Source: Oscillospiraceae bacterium
GTDB taxonomy: Bacteria > Bacillota > Clostridia > Oscillospirales > UBA644
DNA length: 64,000 nucleotides
Assembly: GCA_015067305.1 (NCBI GenBank)
Contig: SVMT01000002.1
Coordinates: 62,001-126,000, forward strand
Direction of reading: 5' to 3'
Made by a program: the position numbers and the translations under genes. Below are positions 25,182 to 34,088 of the stretch, one piece after another. Positions within the stretch are counted from its first letter, which is position 1; every line of letters starts with the position of its first letter. The notes beneath the pieces are model-generated. The model was not told the DNA's origin. It saw only the letters and a list, made by a program, of their open reading frames with translations, and did no database searches.

Positions 25182-26180
25182 ATGTGCACTTTAACCTATC
25201 CCAAAAACAACGAAATAATCGATCTCTACACACCGATTCAAAACAAATTTATTAAAAGAATCAATAAATTCGGTACAGAATCTGCTTTGGAATGGTTACT
25301 TACTGTGAAAAATGGAATAGAAAGATCCCACCCACAAGATATAAACTTTAAATGGTGTGATAACAATTCTAGCGAATATATTTTTGAATTGAGTAAAAAC
25401 CAATATTTCAACGAACCAATAATAATGAAAACAAAAGATTCATGCTGTACTATAACAAATCTTGAAAATGGGACACGCTATTATTGGAGAGTCAATAACA
25501 GCAAATACAACACCTTTACAACAAAAGAAAAAAGTCAAAGGTTCATAAAAATTGGCGGATTACTTAATGTAAGAGATATCGGTGGAAAAAATATCAGACA
25601 AGGATTGATATACAGAGGCTCAGAGCTAGACTGCAAATTCAATATTACAGAAGAAGGAAAGCATACTTTCTGTAAAGAACTTGGAATCAAAACAGATCTC
25701 GACTTACGTTTTGAACCCCATGAACATGTAAATGATTCACCAGCCGGCGAAAGTGTTACTTTGCGAAAGATTAAATACAGACCTTATATGGAAATTTTCG
25801 AAGAACAATACAGAAAGAATATCTGCGCAATAATGGAGCTTTTTGCTGATAAATCAAATTATCCTATCTATATTCATTGTATGGGTGGAGCCGATAGAAC
25901 GGGAATGATAGCGATATATCTGAGAGCCATTGCAGGGGAATCTGAAAATGATATACATCTTGACTACGAACTTACAGGTCTCTCGACCTATGGTGCAGGA
26001 GCTTCAGAAGGAGCAGACGGTTTCAGGAGCAGAAACAACTGTTATTATAAAGAGTTTATCTCAGCACTTGACAAATTTGCACCATCAAAAACTTTAAACG
26101 AAAAAGTTATAGGTTTTCTTAAAGACTGCGGAGTTTCTCAAAACTGTATTGATACTATTTATTCTATAATTAAAGCCTAA
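25182..26180 (+). CDS. Tyrosine/dual-specificity-type protein phosphatase
   Basis: A 332-residue protein. The N-terminal ~120 residues look like a fibronectin-III/Ig-like beta domain (LENGTRYYWRVN). The rest is a Y_phosphatase3-type domain beginning with GLLNVRDIGGKNIRQGLIYRGSEL and carrying the CX5R active loop HCMGGADRTG. Enzymes of this family remove phosphate from phosphotyrosine or phosphoinositides. No secretion signal is seen. The gene lies between the phosphoesterase remnant and an ATPase in the same operon. Catalytic residues are intact. Confidence 0.85.
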   Translation: MCTLTYPKNNEIIDLYTPIQNKFIKRINKFGTESALEWLLTVKNGIERSHPQDINFKWCDNNSSEYIFELSKNQYFNEPIIMKTKDSCCTITNLENGTRYYWRVNNSKYNTFTTKEKSQRFIKIGGLLNVRDIGGKNIRQGLIYRGSELDCKFNITEEGKHTFCKELGIKTDLDLRFEPHEHVNDSPAGESVTLRKIKYRPYMEIFEEQYRKNICAIMELFADKSNYPIYIHCMGGADRTGMIAIYLRAIAGESENDIHLDYELTGLSTYGAGASEGADGFRSRNNCYYKEFISALDKFAPSKTLNEKVIGFLKDCGVSQNCIDTIYSIIKA

Positions 26181-26194
26181 AATGAGGAATCAAC

Positions 26195-26965
26195 ATGACT
26201 GAGAACAACACAACCTCAACCTCGCCACAATATATCAGTGAGATCAGATTTAAAGGTAACATCGAAACGAAATCATATCTTTCAAATCTTCCTATCGTAA
26301 AGTTTCTTTCCCAAAATAAAAATCTCAGATTTAATAAAAGCGTAACCTTTTTCGTTGGTGAAAACGGAACAGGGAAGTCAACCTTGCTTGAAGCAATAGC
26401 TGTGGCTTACGGTTTTAATCCCGAAGGAGGAACAGTCAATTTCAATTTTTCCACAAACGCCACTCATTCCGATCTTTGGAAAAATCTGACGCTTGTAAAA
26501 CGGGAATATCCCAAGGATGGATTTTTTCTAAGGGCTGAGAGCCTCTACAACGTCGCCACAAACATAGACGAACTTGACAGCATTCCATCATACGGAGGGA
26601 AAATAATCTCAAGCTACGGCGGTATATCACTTCATAATCAATCCCATGGAGAAAGTTTTCTGTCAATCGTCAAAAACAGATTCGGAGGAAAAGGTCTTTA
26701 TATTCTTGACGAACCTGAAGCAGCACTTTCACCTATGAAATTGATGACTCTTATGGTCAGAATCAACGATCTCGTAAAGGACAACTCTCAGTTTATAATT
26801 GCTACTCATTCACCAATACTGATGACTTTCCCTGATTCTGAAATTATTGAATTTACTCAAAATGGAATAAGTCGCGTAGAATACAGAGAAACCGAGCATT
26901 ACAGAATTACAAAAAGTTTTTTGGATGATCCGGAGAGAATGCTCAGATATCTGCTTCAAGAATAA
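26195..26965 (+). CDS. AAA-family ATPase (ABC/RecF-like, single domain)
   Basis: A 256-residue ATPase with Walker A GENGTGKST (~53-61), an ABC-like signature in SHGESFLS, Walker B LYILDEPEAAL and a THSP motif downstream. It has no coiled coil and no membrane part, so it is like the short 'AAA_21/AAA_23' proteins whose relatives appear in OLD/Abi defence systems but also as stand-alone housekeeping ATPases. No partner nuclease is next to it, so a defence role is not supported. RBS AATGAGG-type; the stop is 21 bp before the next start. Confidence 0.8.
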   Translation: MTENNTTSTSPQYISEIRFKGNIETKSYLSNLPIVKFLSQNKNLRFNKSVTFFVGENGTGKSTLLEAIAVAYGFNPEGGTVNFNFSTNATHSDLWKNLTLVKREYPKDGFFLRAESLYNVATNIDELDSIPSYGGKIISSYGGISLHNQSHGESFLSIVKNRFGGKGLYILDEPEAALSPMKLMTLMVRINDLVKDNSQFIIATHSPILMTFPDSEIIEFTQNGISRVEYRETEHYRITKSFLDDPERMLRYLLQE

Positions 26966-26986
26966 TGTTTCAAAGGAGTATAAGGA

Positions 26987-28567
26987 ATGAATACGATAAA
27001 ACTTTCAGATTTCAAACGCGAAAATGACACGGAAACATTTGCTACGGCAATGAATTATATGAAAGAACATCCGAAAACCACATTGATCGTTGAACCTGGA
27101 ATATATAACATAACAACAGAACAGGCGAGAGCAGCTCAAACGGCAGTAATGAACGGAGATTTTGGTGATAATCCAGAAAAAACAATGTTCAACCCTGACT
27201 ATAAATATTCCAGAGGAATCTCTTTTGAATGTCAAAAGGGAAGTACAATCATCGCATACGGAGTAACACTCATAATCGACGGGTTTATGGAGCCTATATC
27301 AATTACCGGTTGCGAAGATATTGAAATTCAAGGAATTACTATAGACCACAAGAGAAAACCGTACTCAAAAGGTATAGTAACAACTATATCAGAACCTGAT
27401 GAAAACGGAACATGCAAATATGTCGTAAAGCTTAATAAGTCATGTCCTATCACAGAAAGAACTCCAATAAATTTGAGGTGCGCCTTTTTTAATTCAAGCG
27501 AAGATCAAGTCATCAGAGCGAAACCTAAAGCAGAATTTGTAAACACATACGAAATACTTCTTTCAATGCAAAAAAATGATCGAATACATGTTGGAACGGA
27601 GTATTACACCATACATACTTACCATTCAAGACCTGCAATTTTGCTCGAACGGTGCAAAAATATTAGCCTCACAAATGTAACTATCCATTCTCAGCCGGGA
27701 ATGGGAATTGTAGGTAACAGGAGTGAAAATGTTTTACTTTCAGGCTTATCCGTCATACCGTCTGCAGGTGACCGATGGTCAACAAATACAGATGCGACAC
27801 ATTTCACATCAATGAAAGGAACGCTCAGATACGAAAACTGCAGATTTGAGGGACAAGGTGATGACTCTTCAAACGTCCATACATATTATCACGCAATAAC
27901 AGAAAAAGAATCTGACACTGTATGTACGATACAAGAAAAGACACCAAGCGGAACCCATGCTCAAACGCTTGATTATCCCGATGAGGGAGATACACTTGAA
28001 CTGACCGATATAAACACATTACAGACAATAGATAAATTCAAAGTGCTGAATGTATACCCAAATCATAATAAAATGAACTGCAAAGTAGTATTGGATCATC
28101 CTTTACCGTCCAATACAGAAAACCTTGTATTTGCTGATATAACGAGACTTCCGAGACTTGAACTGATAAATTGCTATGCCGAAAAACATTTCGCAAGAGG
28201 TTTTCTGGTAAAATGCAGAGAGGCACTAATCGAGGGAAATACCTTCAAAAATATTTCACTTGCGGGAATTGAAGCGGCCGCTGAATCATATTGGTATGAA
28301 GGTGTCACACCGTCAAATATTGTTATAAGAAGAAACCGCATAGTTAATTGCGGACTGGGTATTCTTGTAAAATCCGACTGTAAAAATCCGAAAGGGCAGA
28401 GCATTTTCAACATAACGGTCGAAGATAATCTGATAGATTGTCCAGATGCTGAATACGGAATATACGCAAAAAATATTGATGGATTGACCATTAAGAGAAA
28501 TAAAATAGCGGTAAAAGGAACAGACATAGAGTGTGTAGACTGTGTAAATGTAAAGAAAGAGGTTTAA
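26987..28567 (+). CDS. Right-handed beta-helix protein, GH110-like
   Basis: A 526-residue parallel beta-helix protein. The segment STNTDATHFTSMKGTLRYENCRF continues to GQGDDSSNVH, which matches the acidic active-site signature of GH110 alpha-1,3-galactosidases (DAxHF...DDxxNVH). Repeated Asn/Ile strands (GIEIQGITIDH, NNITVEDNLI type) follow. GH110 enzymes cut terminal alpha-galactose, for example from blood group B-type glycans; here the lack of a signal peptide suggests action on imported sugars. RBS AAAGGAG. Assignment as GH110-like rests on the motif, not a search. Confidence 0.75.
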   Translation: MNTIKLSDFKRENDTETFATAMNYMKEHPKTTLIVEPGIYNITTEQARAAQTAVMNGDFGDNPEKTMFNPDYKYSRGISFECQKGSTIIAYGVTLIIDGFMEPISITGCEDIEIQGITIDHKRKPYSKGIVTTISEPDENGTCKYVVKLNKSCPITERTPINLRCAFFNSSEDQVIRAKPKAEFVNTYEILLSMQKNDRIHVGTEYYTIHTYHSRPAILLERCKNISLTNVTIHSQPGMGIVGNRSENVLLSGLSVIPSAGDRWSTNTDATHFTSMKGTLRYENCRFEGQGDDSSNVHTYYHAITEKESDTVCTIQEKTPSGTHAQTLDYPDEGDTLELTDINTLQTIDKFKVLNVYPNHNKMNCKVVLDHPLPSNTENLVFADITRLPRLELINCYAEKHFARGFLVKCREALIEGNTFKNISLAGIEAAAESYWYEGVTPSNIVIRRNRIVNCGLGILVKSDCKNPKGQSIFNITVEDNLIDCPDAEYGIYAKNIDGLTIKRNKIAVKGTDIECVDCVNVKKEV

Positions 28568-28572
28568 ACTTT

Positions 28573-28935
28573 ATGGGTTTTTGGATATATATGACTTGCA
28601 TGACGTGCTTGCTTCCAATAACGATGATATGCTTCGGAAGATATTTCATAAAAACAGCCCCTAAAAAAATCAATTATACTTTTGGTTACAGAACTTCAAG
28701 ATCAATGAAAAGTGAAAGTACATGGGTATTTGCCCACAAATACTGTGGCCGAATTTGGTTTATATGTGGGATTATATCCCTGATATCATCACTTGCAATT
28801 ATGTTTTTTGTTTTTGGAAAAGATACTGATACTGTTGGATGCGTAGGTGCAGCCTGCATGTTTTTACCAATAACAAAAATAATCATATCAATTATTGCAA
28901 CTGAAAAAGCTTTAAAGAAAAATTTTGATAATTAA
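28573..28935 (+). CDS. SdpI-family small membrane protein
   Basis: A 120-residue protein with three or four membrane helices and the segment NYTFGYRTSRSMKSESTWVFAHKYCG, which is characteristic of the C-terminal part of SdpI (the immunity/signalling protein for the Bacillus cannibalism toxin) and its many stand-alone relatives. Start chosen at 28573 after AGAGG, five bases after the previous stop. Most such proteins have unknown function; no SdpC-like toxin gene is near, so immunity is not claimed. Confidence 0.8.
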   Translation: MGFWIYMTCMTCLLPITMICFGRYFIKTAPKKINYTFGYRTSRSMKSESTWVFAHKYCGRIWFICGIISLISSLAIMFFVFGKDTDTVGCVGAACMFLPITKIIISIIATEKALKKNFDN

Positions 28936-28963
28936 GCAATTTAAATTATAGAGGAGAAAAAAC

Positions 28964-29812
28964 ATGAGATATCAATTTTTAAGATTTCCCGGCGGAAAAG
29001 CAAAAGCATTAACATTCAGCTACGATGACGGATGTAGTGAAGACTTAAGATTCGCAGATACATTGACAAAATACGGATTAAAAGGAACATTCAATTTAAA
29101 CAGCGTAGAAATGAAAAAGGAATTGAGTGTTGAGGATATTGAAGAGCATATTCTTTCAAAAGGTCATGAGGTCGCAGTACACGGATATTTCCACAGAGCA
29201 AACGGAACACTGAGAAGCATTGAAGGAATACAGGATGTTCTCAACTGCAGACTCGAACTTGAAAAAACATTTGGCAGAATTATCCGAGGAATGGCATACC
29301 CCGATACAGGCATCACAAGGTTCCACAATGGTTCTTCATATGAAAAGGCAAAACAATACCTCACAGAGTTAGATATCGCCTATGTACGCACTCTGGGCGG
29401 TGACAACAACAGTTTCACACTTCCGACTGACTGGCACGCATGGATGCCTACAGCCCACCATAACAATCCCAACATTTTGGAATACCTTGATGAATTCGTC
29501 AATATGGATATGTCCACAAACGTATACGCTCCGATGAGATATCCGAGACTTTTCTATATCTGGGGCCACAGTTTTGAATTCCCCATAAGAAACAACTGGG
29601 AACATCTCGATGCGATCTGCGAAAAAGTTGCAAACAACAATGAAATATGGTTCGCCACCAACATTGAAATTTACGATTACGTAAAAGCCTATGAATCCCT
29701 CATATATAGCGCGAACGGAAAAATAATTTACAACCCGACACTCATAACAGTCTGGTTCGATATTGACGGCAAGCTTTATATGATAAAACCGGGTGAAACA
29801 CTTAAAGTATAA
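28964..29812 (+). CDS. Polysaccharide deacetylase (CE4/NodB-like)
   Basis: A 282-residue protein with the NodB motifs: TFSYDDG (catalytic Asp pair), HGYFH (metal His pair) and AYPDTG. CE4 enzymes remove acetyl groups from chitin-like or peptidoglycan sugars. There is no signal peptide, which is odd for wall enzymes and points to intracellular oligosaccharides. It is the last gene of the 23386 operon, after which a strong hairpin ends transcription. RBS GAGGAG. Confidence 0.85.
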   Translation: MRYQFLRFPGGKAKALTFSYDDGCSEDLRFADTLTKYGLKGTFNLNSVEMKKELSVEDIEEHILSKGHEVAVHGYFHRANGTLRSIEGIQDVLNCRLELEKTFGRIIRGMAYPDTGITRFHNGSSYEKAKQYLTELDIAYVRTLGGDNNSFTLPTDWHAWMPTAHHNNPNILEYLDEFVNMDMSTNVYAPMRYPRLFYIWGHSFEFPIRNNWEHLDAICEKVANNNEIWFATNIEIYDYVKAYESLIYSANGKIIYNPTLITVWFDIDGKLYMIKPGETLKV

Positions 29813-29821
29813 ATAAAAACA

Positions 29822-29851
29822 GGATCCGCACAAATTTTTAAATGCGGATCC
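29822..29851. terminator. Bidirectional terminator
   Basis: GGATCCGCA pairs with TGCGGATCC. Minus-strand reading gives a T-rich tail. Confidence 0.8.
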
Positions 29852-29857
29852 CATTTC

Positions 29858-30268
29858 TTATTCAGAAACAAAAATTATATCTCCTGCGTGATATATCTCC
29901 ATAAAACACTCATAAAAACATTTATTAGCAGTCAGATAACCATCTAACTTAAGACGATTATACCCATATGTTATATCATATATTGAAAATCCAAAAACTT
30001 TATAGGAACCAATAAAATCTTTCAAGTACATTTTCTTTCCGGAAAAAGGACCTATATTCCCATTTCCATCAAGCAAATACACATAACAAAAGTCCCAATC
30101 AATATTTTTCACCTCAATATAACCATCAATTTGAGAATATGGCGGGGAAGTCTTGACCATTCCTGATTGAGTCATTAAACACAGATCATTACCGTCAACT
30201 TTAATCTTATTGAGGTTCATATCATGAAGGCCGAAAGGAGGCTCATTAAATTTATAAGTATTTTTCAA
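29858..30268 (-). CDS. Conserved hypothetical protein
   Basis: A 136-residue protein of no recognised family. It has a pattern I associate with a common uncharacterised gut-Clostridia family (FGLHDMNLNKIKVDGNDLCL, GYIEVKNIDWDFCYVYLLD, LDGYLTANK), mostly beta strands. The start codon is TTG, with AAGGAG 9 bases upstream; an ATG between them is out of frame and closes after seven codons. It follows the recombinase gene on the same strand. No membrane segment or signal is seen. Confidence 0.65.
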   Translation of the reverse strand: MKNTYKFNEPPFGLHDMNLNKIKVDGNDLCLMTQSGMVKTSPPYSQIDGYIEVKNIDWDFCYVYLLDGNGNIGPFSGKKMYLKDFIGSYKVFGFSIYDITYGYNRLKLDGYLTANKCFYECFMEIYHAGDIIFVSE

Positions 30269-30287
30269 TATCCATTTCTCCTTGATC

Positions 30288-31289
30288 CTATTGTTTTTTC
30301 TTGATTTTTTTATTCAAAGGATTAGAATCCAATGCTTCAGTTATTTCTTTGTCAGCTAAATGAGTATATATCTGAGTTGTTCCGAGGTTTGAATGCCCGA
30401 GGATTTCCTGTAAAACCCTGATATCCACGCCTTCTTGATGCATGAGAGTTGCGGCAGTATGCCGAAGTTTGTGAGGGGAGTATATAGTCTTATCCAAACC
30501 ACTTTGCTGTAAATGCTTATCTACAAGAACCTCAACCATTCTGCGAGAAATACGTCTTCCGTTTCTACTGATAAAAACCGCTTTTTTGGCATCAGGATCA
30601 TTTAAATCCTTGGGACGTATCTTCAAATATTCAACCAAAGCATCAATGCAAGATTGATTGAGGTGAATAAGTCTTTCCTTATTGCCTTTGCCGACAACCC
30701 TGAGAACGCTGCCATTTATATCATTGAGGTTCATTCCAACGAGTTCAGACAAACGCAAACCACAATTTAAAAAAATGGTAATTATGGCAAAATTTCGAAC
30801 TTGATTTTTACCATCGATATTTTCTAATAATCCAACACTTTCTTCAACATTTAAATAAACAGGGAGACGTTTCTTGATTTTTGGAGCTTCCAGATATTCA
30901 GTAGGATTATTTTCAATGATCGCATTTTTATTCAGATGTTTATAAAAACCTTTTAAAGAAGATATTTTACGTGAACGAGTCGTTGCATTATTTTGACGCT
31001 CATCATTTGCGTAATTCAAATAAATATAGATATCAGATAATGTAAGACTCGCAACAATGTCAAGGCTTAATCCAACAGGATTAATCTCATCAATGGGAAG
31101 ATCTGATAAATTCTTATAAGAAACAAGAAATCTGAAAAAGCCACGAAGGTCAATGTAATACGCATCGACAGTTCGACTTGAAAGGTTTCGAACATTTTTC
31201 AGATAAAACAAATAGTCACGTGCGTATGTGGGAACATCTCCGTAATTATTATATCGTTCGCCGCGAACAGTCTTAGAAGTGCTTGCCAT
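30288..31289 (-). CDS. Tyrosine recombinase, XerC/XerD family
   Basis: A 333-residue integrase/recombinase with an N-terminal SAM-like core-binding domain and a catalytic domain carrying all family residues: Arg in GLRLSELVG, Lys in GKGNKERL, HKLRHT, GHSN and the nucleophile region IYTHL. Size and sequence fit housekeeping Xer enzymes that resolve chromosome dimers at dif, rather than phage integrases; there are no excisionase, att or phage genes nearby. Start at 31289 with GGAGG; the frame's earlier ATG at 31343 lacks an RBS. A perfect promoter lies upstream. Confidence 0.9.
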   Translation of the reverse strand: MASTSKTVRGERYNNYGDVPTYARDYLFYLKNVRNLSSRTVDAYYIDLRGFFRFLVSYKNLSDLPIDEINPVGLSLDIVASLTLSDIYIYLNYANDERQNNATTRSRKISSLKGFYKHLNKNAIIENNPTEYLEAPKIKKRLPVYLNVEESVGLLENIDGKNQVRNFAIITIFLNCGLRLSELVGMNLNDINGSVLRVVGKGNKERLIHLNQSCIDALVEYLKIRPKDLNDPDAKKAVFISRNGRRISRRMVEVLVDKHLQQSGLDKTIYSPHKLRHTAATLMHQEGVDIRVLQEILGHSNLGTTQIYTHLADKEITEALDSNPLNKKIKKKQ

Positions 31290-31404
31290 AAGAGCCTCCA
31301 AATAATAAATATGGTCTGTTGGGAATAGGTAATTTAAATACATATATAATTTCGTTAAATGAATATTTAGCGCAATTCAGGGTATATAAAATAGACATAT
31401 TATA

Positions 31405-31433
31405 ATTATATCAAATCTTTTCTATAATGTCAA
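31405..31433 (-). promoter_or_regulatory. xer promoter
   Basis: Minus strand TTGACA-17-TATAAT, consensus, about 116 bp before the start codon. Confidence 0.85.
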
Positions 31434-31488
31434 GCCTCTGTAAATATAAATTACAATTAAACTTTGCCGCACAAGTAAAGATTTCTAC

Positions 31489-31517
31489 TTGACAAAACCA
31501 AATTATTATGATATATT
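31489..31517 (+). promoter_or_regulatory. Promoter of the tRNA-modification operon
   Basis: TTGACA-17-TATATT, 40 bp before the start of the transporter gene. No obvious preQ1 riboswitch fits between. Confidence 0.75.
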
Positions 31518-31557
31518 TAGACAGAAATAAATTTTATAAATCAATAAGGAGTTTATT

Positions 31558-32226
31558 ATGAAACAACAGGTATCGGAAAACCCTGCAAAAAACCGAGATG
31601 AATTCAGTTATCTTTTGATAATTACAGCACTTATGGTTACTTGTTATCTGACATCAAATATTATGGCTGTAAAATTGATTGATTTCGGAGGGATAACAGG
31701 CTTTGATGCAGGAACAATAACATTCCCTCTTGCATATATGCTAGGAGATGTTTTAACAGAGATTTGGGGTTTTAAAACCTCACGAAAGGTTATATTCTTA
31801 ACATTTACGTGTAATATATTTTTAATTATATTCACATTTATAGGTATCTATTTACCGAGTCCAGATTATATGTCAGAAATAAATAATGCTTATGCAATGA
31901 TTTTTACCTACACACCGAGAATCCTGATAGCGTCATTGATTGCTTTTATTTTCGGGGAAATATCTAACGCATGGGTAATGGAAAGAATCAAATTTCTTAC
32001 TAAAGGAAAATTTTTATTTTTGCGTACTATTCTTAGTTCTGCAGTAGGATATACTTTTGACACTGTATTATTTGTTGTAATCGCATATATTGGTAACGTA
32101 CCGATATTCGATATACTATCTATGATATTTGTGCAATATGCAGTTAAAATGCTCATAGAAGCTGTTTGCTCTACCCCACTCACCTACGGGTTTGTAGCAT
32201 TTTTAAAAAAGAAAGTAGAGAAATAA
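31558..32226 (+). CDS. yhhQ: Queuosine precursor transporter (YhhQ/QPT family)
   Basis: A 222-residue protein with six membrane helices and the family's signatures NIMAVKLIDFGG, TFPLAYMLGDVLTEIWGF and DTVLFVVIAYIG. YhhQ proteins import queuosine precursors such as preQ1, preQ0 or queuine for tRNA position 34. RBS AAGGAG. It heads a three-gene operon with a radical SAM protein 6 bp downstream and TrmO after that; the setting suggests queuosine salvage combined with another tRNA modification. Confidence 0.9.
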   Translation: MKQQVSENPAKNRDEFSYLLIITALMVTCYLTSNIMAVKLIDFGGITGFDAGTITFPLAYMLGDVLTEIWGFKTSRKVIFLTFTCNIFLIIFTFIGIYLPSPDYMSEINNAYAMIFTYTPRILIASLIAFIFGEISNAWVMERIKFLTKGKFLFLRTILSSAVGYTFDTVLFVVIAYIGNVPIFDILSMIFVQYAVKMLIEAVCSTPLTYGFVAFLKKKVEK

Positions 32227-32232
32227 ACTGAT

Positions 32233-32925
32233 ATGGATGAACTTGAAAGATATTCTGTCATAGATAGCCATATGAAAAGAGAATTTTTACTCTTACAAGG
32301 TACAGGATGTATTTGGAAAAAATGTACTTTTTGTGATTATCACAATGATATCAGCAAAAATCCTTATGAGGTAAATAAAGCAGTTATTGATAAAATATCA
32401 GGCAAATATAGCGTTATAGATATAATCAATTCAGGATCCATTTTTGAACTTGACATTAAAACGCTTGAATATTTAAAAGACAAAATAACAGAAAAAAACA
32501 TAAAAACTTTATGGTGTGAATCTCATTGGTTATATCATAAAAGGCTTGACGAGATAAGAAACTATTTTAAAGGTGTCAATGTAAAGTTCAGAATTGGTGC
32601 TGAAACCTTTGATCAGATCATGAGAAAAAAGTGGAATAAAGGTATCCCTGAAAATATTACAGCGAAAAAAATAAGCAACTTTTTTGACGGCGCTTGCCTA
32701 TTGGTCTGCGTACAAGGACAAACTAAAGAATCAATTCTGAAAGATATAGAATTAGCTAAAAATAATTTTGAATATTTCAATGTGAATGTTTTTGGTGAAA
32801 ACAGTACCGATGTCAAAGCAGATAAGGAACTTAAGAAATGGTTTACTGAAGAAATTGCCCCACAATTGGAAAAATATAACAATATTGAAGTATTGATAGA
32901 TAATACAGATTTAGGTGTTGGTTAA
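32233..32925 (+). CDS. Radical SAM enzyme, candidate queuine lyase
   Basis: A 230-residue radical SAM protein. The cluster motif GCIWKKCTFCDYH supplies the three Cys of the 4Fe-4S site in a CX4CX2C spacing rather than the usual CX3CX2C. The body has a partial TIM barrel with NSGSIFE, WCESHW and GAETF. The preceding gene imports queuosine precursors. In Clostridioides difficile a radical SAM queuine lyase (QueL) clustered with a YhhQ transporter converts queuine to preQ1, so QueL-like activity is a good guess, though identity by sequence is not shown here. It overlaps the trmO start by one base (TAATG). Confidence 0.65.
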   Translation: MDELERYSVIDSHMKREFLLLQGTGCIWKKCTFCDYHNDISKNPYEVNKAVIDKISGKYSVIDIINSGSIFELDIKTLEYLKDKITEKNIKTLWCESHWLYHKRLDEIRNYFKGVNVKFRIGAETFDQIMRKKWNKGIPENITAKKISNFFDGACLLVCVQGQTKESILKDIELAKNNFEYFNVNVFGENSTDVKADKELKKWFTEEIAPQLEKYNNIEVLIDNTDLGVG

Positions 32926-33590
32926 TGAAAATAATAGCTAAAATTGAAAATGAATTCACATCCAAATTCGGAATCCCAAGACAAAGCGGTTTAATTGAAA
33001 CCGAATCAAAAATTATATTTGAGCCCCAATATCGCGACCCTGATGCCATTCGCGGTATAGAGGGCTTTTCTCATTTATGGATCATATGGGAATTCAGTAT
33101 GTCGAAAACTGAGAAATGGAAGCCTACTGTCAGACCACCAAGACTTGGAGGAAACAAAAGAGTTGGTGTTTTTGCGACACGTTCTCCTTTCCGCCCAAAC
33201 CCAATAGGACTGTCCTGCGTAAAGATCAAATCAGTTGAAAAGACTACTGAGTATGGACCGATAATAACAGTCATAGGGGCTGACATGATGAACGGTACTC
33301 CAATATATGATATTAAGCCATACATACCATTTTCTGACGCTCACCCGGAAGCTCTTGGAGGTTTTGCAGAAGAAAAATTTTATAAAAAACTTTCAGTTTC
33401 ATTTTCAGAAGAGTCCCTGAAAGAACTCTCCCCAAATGACCTAACAATTCTTACTAAATTACTTGAACAAGATCCTCGACCAGCTTATCAACACGATCCT
33501 ACAAGAGAATATAGTTTTGAATACGGCAATTTAAGCATTAAATTTAATGTAAAGGATAACAACTTGACAGTAAAATCAATAATAAAATAA
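32925..33590 (+). CDS. trmO: tRNA (N6-threonylcarbamoyladenosine(37)-N6)-methyltransferase TrmO
   Basis: A 221-residue TrmO (TsaA/YaeB) protein: GIPRQSGL, GIEGFSHLWIIWEFS, RPPRLGGNKRVGVFATRSPFRPNPIGLS and the C-terminal DPRPAYQHD, which are the family's main conserved stretches. It uses S-adenosylmethionine to methylate t6A at position 37 in tRNA-Thr. Translationally coupled to the radical SAM gene, so one transcript covers modification of both sides of the anticodon (34 and 37). Confidence 0.92.
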   Translation: MKIIAKIENEFTSKFGIPRQSGLIETESKIIFEPQYRDPDAIRGIEGFSHLWIIWEFSMSKTEKWKPTVRPPRLGGNKRVGVFATRSPFRPNPIGLSCVKIKSVEKTTEYGPIITVIGADMMNGTPIYDIKPYIPFSDAHPEALGGFAEEKFYKKLSVSFSEESLKELSPNDLTILTKLLEQDPRPAYQHDPTREYSFEYGNLSIKFNVKDNNLTVKSIIK

Positions 33591-33633
33591 AAAGACCTCA
33601 CAAAAACCCTTTAAAATCAACACTTTTCAAGAT

Positions 33634-33700
33634 GTGTAAAATTAAACACCTTTACATACATTCCTTACAAACTTCAATGTAATGTGATATAATTTTACAC
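33634..33700 (+). promoter_or_regulatory. Upstream promoter within an 11-bp inverted repeat
   Basis: GTGTAAAATTA (33634-33644) and TAATTTTACAC (33690-33700) are perfect inverted arms. Between and across the right arm lies TTACAA-17-TATAAT (33665-33693). The region is in a ~270-bp gap before the ferredoxin oxidoreductase operon. Arms could bind a dimeric regulator; the XRE-cupin protein in the operon is a candidate. Confidence 0.55.
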
Positions 33701-33772
33701 GACAAGAAACAACCCACTTCTCACATACACCTCTCAAAATGCGAAATTATTTGCAACTTTAAGGTTTGCCAC

Positions 33773-33801
33773 TTTACTTTTATAAATTAACGTGTTATAA
33801 T
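33773..33801 (+). promoter_or_regulatory. Proximal promoter of the oxidoreductase operon
   Basis: TTTACT-17-TATAAT, about 60 bp before the ferredoxin gene. Confidence 0.65.
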
Positions 33802-33860
33802 ATACTTTATCAATGTTGTAAATACATATTTATATATTCTAAGAAAAGGATGATGAAAAG

Positions 33861-34067
33861 ATGGCTAAAGTTACCATAAATCAGGACCGTTGTAAAGGTT
33901 GCGGACTATGTGTTGAAGCATGTCCAAAGAAAATACTTGTCATCGATGAAAACACCGTTAACGCTAAAGGTTACAGTCCTGCAGCAATGACAGATCAGTC
34001 CAAATGTATAGCTTGTGCATTTTGTGCAAGAATGTGTCCGGACTGCGTAATTACGGTTGAAAAATAA
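33861..34067 (+). CDS. 2-oxoacid:ferredoxin oxidoreductase, ferredoxin (delta) subunit
   Basis: A 68-residue 2[4Fe-4S] protein with two CX2CX2CX3CP clusters (CKGCGLCVEACP and CIACAFCARMCP). It passes electrons from the thiamine enzyme to free ferredoxin. First gene of a delta-alpha-beta-gamma operon, the usual order for VOR/KOR enzymes in Clostridia. RBS is AAGGATG. Confidence 0.92.
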   Translation: MAKVTINQDRCKGCGLCVEACPKKILVIDENTVNAKGYSPAAMTDQSKCIACAFCARMCPDCVITVEK

Positions 34068-34088
34068 TCATAGGAGGAAAAAACTTAT

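Noticed and set aside
26195-26965. AAA ATPase as part of a defence system
   Set aside because: No nuclease, toxin or other effector partner is adjacent; it sits in a metabolic operon.
28573-28935. SdpI-like gene as toxin immunity
   Set aside because: No SdpA/B/C-like genes nearby, and stand-alone SdpI-family proteins are widespread.
30288-31289. Integrase marking a mobile island
   Set aside because: Sequence type fits housekeeping Xer; no excisionase, relaxase, phage genes or att repeats are near.
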